Both the position numbers and the translations under genes were made by a program. Under the pieces are notes generated by a model. The model made no database searches. It saw only the letters and a list, made by a program, of their open reading frames with translations, and was not told where the DNA came from. A DNA stretch of 11,205 nucleotides, from NCBI GenBank assembly GCA_002377985.1, contig DFQW01000131.1, forward strand, positions 1 through 11,205, given 5' to 3'. Shown here piece by piece: positions 6,726 through 11,205 of the stretch; position 1 is the first letter of the stretch, and the number at the start of each line of letters is the position of its first letter. Source of the DNA: Halieaceae bacterium UBA3479 (GTDB lineage Bacteria > Pseudomonadota > Gammaproteobacteria > Pseudomonadales > Halieaceae).

Positions 6726-6753
6726 TTGGCACAGGCCTCCACCCCCATAATAC
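6726..6753 (+). promoter_or_regulatory. candidate sigma70 promoter for the GT9 gene pair
   Basis: TTGGCA (6726-6731), a 16-nt spacer and TAATAC (6748-6753) face the glycosyltransferase genes. The predicted start near 6760 would give a leader of about 130 nt. A perfect inverted repeat, TCCCA-GTAA-TGGGA (6756-6769), sits right at the predicted transcription start and could be an operator or a 5' hairpin. Confidence 0.4.
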
Positions 6754-6827
6754 CCTCCCAGTAATGGGATGTTTGCGTCGCAGAAGATAGGGTTGCCTAA
6801 CCGCGCCACGGCGGGAAGAATCAACCC

Positions 6828-6899
6828 ATGGAGCAACGACATTCAGATGGCAAAGCGCATATCTACACGCGATCACAACATTGGGTGATCACCGCATGA
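6828..6899 (+). CDS. putative 23-aa leader ORF overlapping the first GT9 gene
   Basis: ATG 6828 opens a 23-codon frame beginning MEQRHSDGKAHIY and ending WVITA. Its TGA (6897-6899) overlaps the glycosyltransferase ATG (6896) as ATGA, the usual layout of translationally coupled genes. A GGGAAG (6813-6818) lies 9 nt before its start. No in-frame start exists further upstream before a TAA. The peptide has no signal sequence or recognised family. It may be a real coupled mini-gene, a leader peptide, or chance. Confidence 0.35.
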   Translation: MEQRHSDGKAHIYTRSQHWVITA

Positions 6900-7909
6900 A
6901 TATTTTGCTCATTAGGCTAATGGGCTTGGGTGATGTGGCGTCGATTTTGGTGCCCGCCGTCCGAATCTATAAACAGCGTTACGCCAACGCCGCTATCACG
7001 GCCCTTACCTATCAGGCGGGCGGCGAAATCATGGCACTGCATCCCGAGGTAGACGACGTGATCTGCCTCGATACAGCGCAGTGGCCCGATGATCTGCTCC
7101 CCGCTGTCACCCAGTTTATGCAGCTGGGCGAATCGATTGCCGCAAAGCAATTTGATTTGATCGTTAATCTCGACACATGGTTTATGCCCTGTTTTCTCGC
7201 CAGAGCACTGCGGGATGCCGGCATTGAAACCCAAGGCAACTACCTTAACCAGTCGATAGAAGCGTTTATGAAAATGGCTATAGGGGGCGATATCTCACAG
7301 GGGTTTTTTGATAAGCCCGGACACTATATGGCGAGCACCTTCCCCCGCATGCAGCAGTGGACGATTCCCTGGTGGGACCAACACCCCAACACAGGCTACC
7401 CAGATTTTTACTTGCGGGAGTGCTGCGGCTTTTCCGAGGCTGTGAATATGCAGCTGCCCTGCTCCCCCGATAAACACCTGTTGAACGAGGCCGACGGTCG
7501 GCCCATTGTCGCCCTCTCCATGCAGGGACGCGCCGAGTACAAAAACTATCGGCACAGTGAGCAACTGACCGAACAACTTGAATCGTCTGGCGTGTATTGC
7601 TGGAGCCAGTTCGATGGGTCAGTCCCTATGCAAACCACACTTAATCGACTCCACGCGAGCCAGCTGCTTGTTACGGTGCCCACTTCGACCCAGTGGCTCG
7701 GCCGTCTAGCAGGATGCCCCTCTCTGGTGCTTTCCGGCCCCATGTCTCCAACGCTACTCGACGCAGAGTTCTGGCCACCGCAGCGCACCCACTGCCAATA
7801 CTGCTACCGGGAATCCCATTGCCCCGAAAATCGCAACTTTGAGTGTATGGAAACCGCACCGGAGACATTGGTCGATCAGGTGCTGGGTATTTTGCAGTCC
7901 GCGTCGTGA
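6896..7909 (+). CDS. glycosyltransferase family 9 (heptosyltransferase-like) protein
   Basis: A 337-residue GT-B fold protein of the ADP-heptose:LPS heptosyltransferase family (GT9). The N-terminus MNILLIRLMGLGDVASILVP carries the family's GLGD box with Asp13 at the place of the WaaC catalytic base. The C-terminal Cys302-region motif C-x2-C-x5-C-x7-C-M (Cys300, 303, 309, 317) followed by ETAPETLVDQV matches the WaaF-type ending. The middle nucleotide-sugar motif is changed: the usual S-x-D-T-G-x-x-H-[IL]-A reads VTVPTSTQWLGRLAG (259-273), losing the Asp and His. The start is ATG 6896 rather than the in-frame TTG 6881, because GT9 proteins begin exactly with this hydrophobic strand; GGGTGA lies 7 nt upstream. 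The stop overlaps the next GT9 start (GTGA). Probable role in lipopolysaccharide or another surface glycan; sugar donor unknown. Confidence 0.82.
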   Translation: MNILLIRLMGLGDVASILVPAVRIYKQRYANAAITALTYQAGGEIMALHPEVDDVICLDTAQWPDDLLPAVTQFMQLGESIAAKQFDLIVNLDTWFMPCFLARALRDAGIETQGNYLNQSIEAFMKMAIGGDISQGFFDKPGHYMASTFPRMQQWTIPWWDQHPNTGYPDFYLRECCGFSEAVNMQLPCSPDKHLLNEADGRPIVALSMQGRAEYKNYRHSEQLTEQLESSGVYCWSQFDGSVPMQTTLNRLHASQLLVTVPTSTQWLGRLAGCPSLVLSGPMSPTLLDAEFWPPQRTHCQYCYRESHCPENRNFECMETAPETLVDQVLGILQSAS

Positions 7910-9429
7910 GCAAGACTCTCTTTATTCAGCTCGAGCGACTGGGTGATTTAATCCAGACCACGCCGCTCTTGGCCGAGTATCGAGCGGCTAACCCCGATGT
8001 TGAGATTCACCTGCTAATGCTCGATGAAAATCGATCTGCCCTCACCGGGTTCGGGGGCGTGGATCATTATCACTATTTGCCGCAAAAACCGGTGGGCAAG
8101 TTAAACCACCAGATAGATCAAAATCGTGATCAGGCCCACCCCCTTGCACAGTCCCTAATGAACGATCTCGCGTTACCCGCTTTCGAGAACTTGGTGAATC
8201 TGACCCACGGGGCTTTGGGCTGCTGGCTAGCAGATCGACTACCCGCGAGAAACAAGGAAGGCGGTTTAATCACGCCTGCGGGTGACTGGTTTTGGCGAGG
8301 GGCGTGGCACGCCTACCTTTTGGCCATGCCCGATTTTCGAGAGCACAACCGATTTAATCTGGTGGATCTTTATCGCGGGGCCGGGCCGGGAGGGCCGGTG
8401 GATTCACGCCGCCGCCCCTTTATAAACCAAGCAGATAATCTGCCCTTTCCTGTGCCCGAGGGGCGTCTCGTTGCGCTTAATCCCGGCGCCAGCAGAGCGC
8501 CGCGCCGCTGGCCTGCAGATGCATTTTCCAAATTGGCTGAGCAACTAATAGCACAGGGTTTTACGCCACTGCTGGTGGGCGCGCCTTCAGATGTTGCGAC
8601 CTGTGCTGAGGTCGCTTCGCAGCTCGACAGCACCATCATAAACGTCTGCGGCAAGACCACCGTGCCAGAAATGGCCGCGCTACTCGCCCGGTGCGAGTTA
8701 TTGATCAGTAACGACACGGGCGCTATCCATATCGCCAGTGCCGTAGGCACGCGGTGCGTGGGGCTCTATGGCGCCAGCGCGTGGTTCAGCGAAACCGCGC
8801 CATGGGGTAACGGGCACCTGATTATTCAAACAGCGCTTGATGCACCCATGTCGTCCCTTTCAGTAGAGACGGTACTTACGGCGATAAGCGCTGCAACAGG
8901 TGAGGCGAGCATCACCACAACGGGCACCGAGACCATCTGGCGCACCCATCTTGATGCTGATGATCCCCTCGGCGGCATCAGATATGAATTGCTCACTGCA
9001 AAGCTCTCGGAGGAGCAGCTATTCATGCAGCATTTTCGCGGTGCGTTTGCAGAAATTCTGATGGGCAACGACGCGCTAAACGCGGCGGAGCCTCAGTGTG
9101 CATCAGAAGCAGATGCCCTAGCGGCCGCAAAGGCACTGACCCACATGTCGGTGCTGGCGCAAGACGCCCTCGCTAAAATGCAAGCGGACACAGCTGACGC
9201 CAGAGAGCAGATTGAAGCGCTTGGCAAAGGGTTAGAGAGCGGGTTAGAAGCACTGATCGAAACAGCAGATCGACTACCCCATGTGGCGCCCCCTATTTAC
9301 TGGTTGCAGTGGGTGTTGCGCACCGTGCCCCTATCGACGCTTTCAGAATTGCTGACACTACGGGCAAAGGAGTGCCTGAGAGCAGCGCAGATACTCGAAA
9401 CCACCGTTTATCTGCACCAAAGAGGCTAG
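7906..9429 (+). CDS. glycosyltransferase family 9 protein with helical C-terminal extension
   Basis: A 507-residue protein whose first 340 or so residues form a complete GT9 (heptosyltransferase-like) enzyme. FIQLERLGDLIQTTPLL (6-22) has Asp14 in the catalytic position, ALNPGASRAPRRWP (190-203) is the donor-phosphate loop, and LISNDTGAIHIASAVGTRCV (266-285) is the canonical motif with Asp270 and His275. Residues 345-507 are extra: helix-rich, with alanine/glutamate-rich stretches (400-455) and an aromatic WLQWVL segment (466-471). I do not recognise this part as a named domain; it may mediate oligomerisation or membrane or partner docking. The start is GTG 7906, giving a GTGA overlap with the upstream GT9 gene, so translation is probably coupled; the in-frame ATG at 7843 would put about 20 non-family residues in front. 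Likely works with the upstream GT9 on one surface glycan. Confidence 0.86.
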   Translation: MSKTLFIQLERLGDLIQTTPLLAEYRAANPDVEIHLLMLDENRSALTGFGGVDHYHYLPQKPVGKLNHQIDQNRDQAHPLAQSLMNDLALPAFENLVNLTHGALGCWLADRLPARNKEGGLITPAGDWFWRGAWHAYLLAMPDFREHNRFNLVDLYRGAGPGGPVDSRRRPFINQADNLPFPVPEGRLVALNPGASRAPRRWPADAFSKLAEQLIAQGFTPLLVGAPSDVATCAEVASQLDSTIINVCGKTTVPEMAALLARCELLISNDTGAIHIASAVGTRCVGLYGASAWFSETAPWGNGHLIIQTALDAPMSSLSVETVLTAISAATGEASITTTGTETIWRTHLDADDPLGGIRYELLTAKLSEEQLFMQHFRGAFAEILMGNDALNAAEPQCASEADALAAAKALTHMSVLAQDALAKMQADTADAREQIEALGKGLESGLEALIETADRLPHVAPPIYWLQWVLRTVPLSTLSELLTLRAKECLRAAQILETTVYLHQRG

Positions 9430-9482
9430 ACCCATCATTGCTTGACTCAGCCTTGATCCGATGCACATTGAGGGTGATGCGT

Positions 9483-9518
9483 TAAGCTGCTCACTTTATG
9501 CCAGCGCTAAGCAGCTTA
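9483..9518. repeat. 9-bp inverted repeat in the gap between the GT9 and RidA genes
   Basis: TAAGCTGCT (9483-9491) and AGCAGCTTA (9510-9518) are perfect reverse complements around an 18-nt loop. The right arm is also part of a smaller palindrome, CTAAG-CAG-CTTAG (9507-9519). No U-tract follows in either direction, so it is not a standard terminator. It is the clearest structure in the 237-bp gap 9430-9666. It might protect the 3' end of the GT9 transcript or bind a protein. Confidence 0.4.
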
Positions 9519-9666
9519 GACGTTAGTCCGCTTCAGCGATGGCCGATGTTGCTCAAGATCTGATAGCGACTCAGTTGAATGTGAGCATAATAATAACTAA
9601 CATTTGTCAGTTACCGTGGCACGCCAATAACCGCTCAACATGGTTTCAATATAAAAGGGTGTAGTT

Positions 9667-10059
9667 ATGAGCATTAACAAAAAGTTGTATCGAAGCGGTC
9701 CTTACGCCGACTTATTTAGCCAGGGCGTGCAAGTCGGTAACGCGCTGTACATGGCCGGCCAAGTGGGCATCGACGAGAGGGGCGCAGCACCCGAGGGGTT
9801 ACTCGAGCAAATGTCGCTGGCCTATGGGCATGTGCAGGATGTATTGGCCCAGTTTGGCGCCACCATGGACAACATTGTGGATGAGACCTGGTTTGTGACC
9901 GATATGGATGACTGCATGGCACAAGTCGAGGCGCTGTTCACCGAGCGGCAGCGGCTCTATGGCAAGGCGCCCGAGGTGAGCCAAACCCTCGTGCAGGTTG
10001 CGGGCCTCGTGGACCCTTCTTTCAAAATTGAAATCAAGTGCATTGCGGTCACTGAATAA
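9667..10059 (+). CDS. RidA/YjgF-family protein lacking the catalytic arginine
   Basis: A 130-residue, normal-length Rid (YjgF/UK114) protein, a small trimeric fold. Recognisable parts are YRSGPYADLFSQGVQVGNALYMAGQVGID (8-36), the helix with LAYGHVQDVLAQFGATMDNIVDETWFVTDM (51-80), and the C-terminal strand FKIEIKCIAV (119-128). RidA proper hydrolyses reactive enamine/imine intermediates using an arginine in the ARSxVxVxxLP stretch (Arg105 in E. coli). Aligned here is SQTLVQVAGL, with Gln106 in that place. Archetypal imine deaminase activity is therefore doubtful, and the protein resembles the Rid subfamilies that lack the arginine and whose functions are mostly unknown. An AAAGGGTG ribosome site precedes the ATG. 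The PhyH-family gene follows after 12 bp, so the two very likely act together. Confidence 0.9.
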   Translation: MSINKKLYRSGPYADLFSQGVQVGNALYMAGQVGIDERGAAPEGLLEQMSLAYGHVQDVLAQFGATMDNIVDETWFVTDMDDCMAQVEALFTERQRLYGKAPEVSQTLVQVAGLVDPSFKIEIKCIAVTE

Positions 10060-10071
10060 AAGAGAATTCAC

Positions 10072-10962
10072 ATGACACAACTCCAACACCTGCCCGCCAG
10101 TGCCGAATCGAGCGCGATCGTTGCCGCCGTGCAGCAAGACGGCGCCGTCATTCTCGATGACGTGCTCAGTAAGGGCTTTATCACTGCACTCCGCGAGGAG
10201 ACCGACCCCTACATGGAGCACACCAGCAATGGTGAGGATCACTTTGCGGGCTACAAGACCACACGGACTGGCGGCCTGTTAGTCCGCTCAGCAAAATGCC
10301 GCGAACTGATTGAACACGAATCCATTCTTGCCCCCTGCAATGAATTTCTGGCGCCCTACTGCGAGCGGGTGCAGTTGCATCTGACTCAGATCATTCGTAT
10401 CAGACCGGGCGAGACAGCCCAGACGATGCATCGCGACCGCTGGGCCTGGGGCAAGCACCTTTCGCACCTCGAGCCCCAGTTCAACACCATCTGGGCCATC
10501 ACCGATTTCACTTCGGAGAATGGTGCCACCCAAGTGGTGCCGGGTAGCACGCAGTGGCCCGACGACCAGGAGATTCAGCCCGAGCAGATCACCCAGGCCG
10601 AGATGAAAGCGGGCTCCGTGCTCGTGTATTCAGGGTCCGTGTTTCATGGTGGGGGCGCGAATACCAGTGATCAGGACCGTATTGGTATCAACATCACCTA
10701 TGCACTGGGATGGTTGCGTCAGGAAGAGAATCAATATCTGAGTTGCCCCCCTGAGCTCGCCAAGGACTTAAGCCCAACCCTGCAGGGCCTCGCCGGTTAT
10801 GCCATGGGGCAGTATGCGCTGGGTTACTTCACGCCCCCCGGTGCCCCGGGTGAAGGGCCCGAGGTAGTGCCACCGCAATACGCGTTGGGCATTACCGAAT
10901 CACTGTCGACCATGGGCGGGGTCGGCGACCTTGATGCGCTAGAAAAAGCCCTGTCTACCTGA
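10072..10962 (+). CDS. phytanoyl-CoA dioxygenase (PhyH) family protein
   Basis: A 296-residue Fe(II)/2-oxoglutarate-dependent oxygenase of the PhyH family, expected to hydroxylate a small or acyl substrate with release of CO2 and succinate. The iron facial triad is visible: His120-x-Asp122 in MHRDRW and His192 in SVFHGGG. Arg203 in QDRIGIN sits 11 residues later, where the 2-oxoglutarate-binding Arg belongs. NGATQVVPGSTQW (150-162) and GSVLVYSGSVFHGGGANTS (181-199) are family hallmarks. The N-terminus AIVAAVQQDGAVILDDVLS (15-33) is the standard opening. No signal peptide, so cytoplasmic. An AAGAGA ribosome site lies in the 12-bp gap after the RidA-family gene. No clear terminator follows before the tRNA-Val promoter about 20 bp downstream. 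Substrate unknown. Confidence 0.92.
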   Translation: MTQLQHLPASAESSAIVAAVQQDGAVILDDVLSKGFITALREETDPYMEHTSNGEDHFAGYKTTRTGGLLVRSAKCRELIEHESILAPCNEFLAPYCERVQLHLTQIIRIRPGETAQTMHRDRWAWGKHLSHLEPQFNTIWAITDFTSENGATQVVPGSTQWPDDQEIQPEQITQAEMKAGSVLVYSGSVFHGGGANTSDQDRIGINITYALGWLRQEENQYLSCPPELAKDLSPTLQGLAGYAMGQYALGYFTPPGAPGEGPEVVPPQYALGITESLSTMGGVGDLDALEKALST

Positions 10963-10983
10963 AGTCGGGCACTTTGCTCGTGC

Positions 10984-11012
10984 TTGAGGTGGCTTAAGAC
11001 ACGCCTTATACT
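10984..11012 (+). promoter_or_regulatory. sigma70 promoter of tRNA-Val with GC-rich discriminator
   Basis: TTGAGG (10984-10989), a 17-nt spacer and TATACT (11007-11012), followed directly by GCGCGCCCCC. Transcription should start near 11019, about 5 nt before the tRNA. The GC-rich discriminator is the stable-RNA hallmark linked to stringent control (inference). Confidence 0.75.
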
Positions 11013-11023
11013 GCGCGCCCCCT

Positions 11024-11100
<77 letters not shown>

Positions 11101-11205
11101 AAATAGATGTAAGTTATTGATTTCTCTGAAATCGCACCAGCCACAGTGGACCAAAATCGCCCAATTTAGGGTATTGATCTACTAGCGATGAAAGGAAATG
11201 AACAT

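Noticed and set aside
6308..6790. 160-codon plus-strand open frame
   Set aside because: It is mostly antisense to the PlsC-like gene, has no domain-like sequence and runs through the divergent promoter region.
7843..7905. ATG start upstream for the second GT9
   Set aside because: It lies deep inside the first GT9 gene and adds about 20 residues not seen at GT9 N-termini; the GTG at 7906 gives the canonical N-terminal strand and a GTGA overlap.
9475..9530. Integron attC-like site (GTTA boxes flanking a hairpin)
   Set aside because: No RYYYAAC box on the left, GTTAGTC does not fit GTTRRRY, and there is no integrase or cassette array.
11188..11205. Start of a gene (ATGAAAGGAAATGAACAT) at the right edge
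   Set aside because: Only six codons are visible and no ribosome site precedes the ATG; it cannot be supported from this sequence.

Overview
This window looks like chromosomal DNA from a Gram-negative gammaproteobacterium. It carries a full-length Dld-type D-lactate dehydrogenase very close to the E. coli enzyme. Both tRNA genes encode their CCA ends, the tRNA-Thr(CGU) is E. coli-like, one protein has a lipobox, and there is a pair of heptosyltransferase-family (GT9) proteins. The gene mix (PhyH, ThuA, SDR, GST, exported amidohydrolase) would suit an aerobic, possibly marine heterotroph, but that placement is inference. I saw no transposase, integrase, phage gene or CRISPR array.

Layout. A tRNA-Thr (10-85, minus) and a tRNA-Val (11024-11100, plus) bracket the window, both transcribed outward and each with its own sigma70-like promoter and GC-rich discriminator. 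On the minus strand, read right to left, an SDR oxidoreductase (3721-2921), a ThuA-like protein (2811-2065) and dld (1988-300) form a likely catabolic operon. Divergent from it, across an intergenic region holding a perfect 19-bp palindrome, lie a GST-family gene (3902-4564) and an amidohydrolase lipoprotein gene (4596-6032). The amidohydrolase overlaps by 7 bp, tail to tail, a PlsC-like acyltransferase (6607-6026, minus).

A second divergent region (6608-6895) leads to two GT9 glycosyltransferase genes (6896-7909 and 7906-9429) that overlap by GTGA, the second with a roughly 160-residue helical C-terminal extension. After a 237-bp gap with a long inverted repeat comes a RidA-family/PhyH-family pair (9667-10059, 10072-10962) only 12 bp apart.

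How they may work together. The SDR-ThuA-Dld set plus GST and amidohydrolase looks like catabolism of a small carbonyl or hydroxy-acid compound (substrate unknown). The GT9 pair and the acyltransferase suggest envelope glycan and lipid building. The RidA-PhyH pair looks like an oxygenase with an accessory Rid protein that lacks the usual catalytic arginine. Other points worth attention are three short leader-like ORFs abutting or overlapping start codons, a pair of mutually exclusive hairpins between the ThuA gene and dld, and several family members with changed signature residues.
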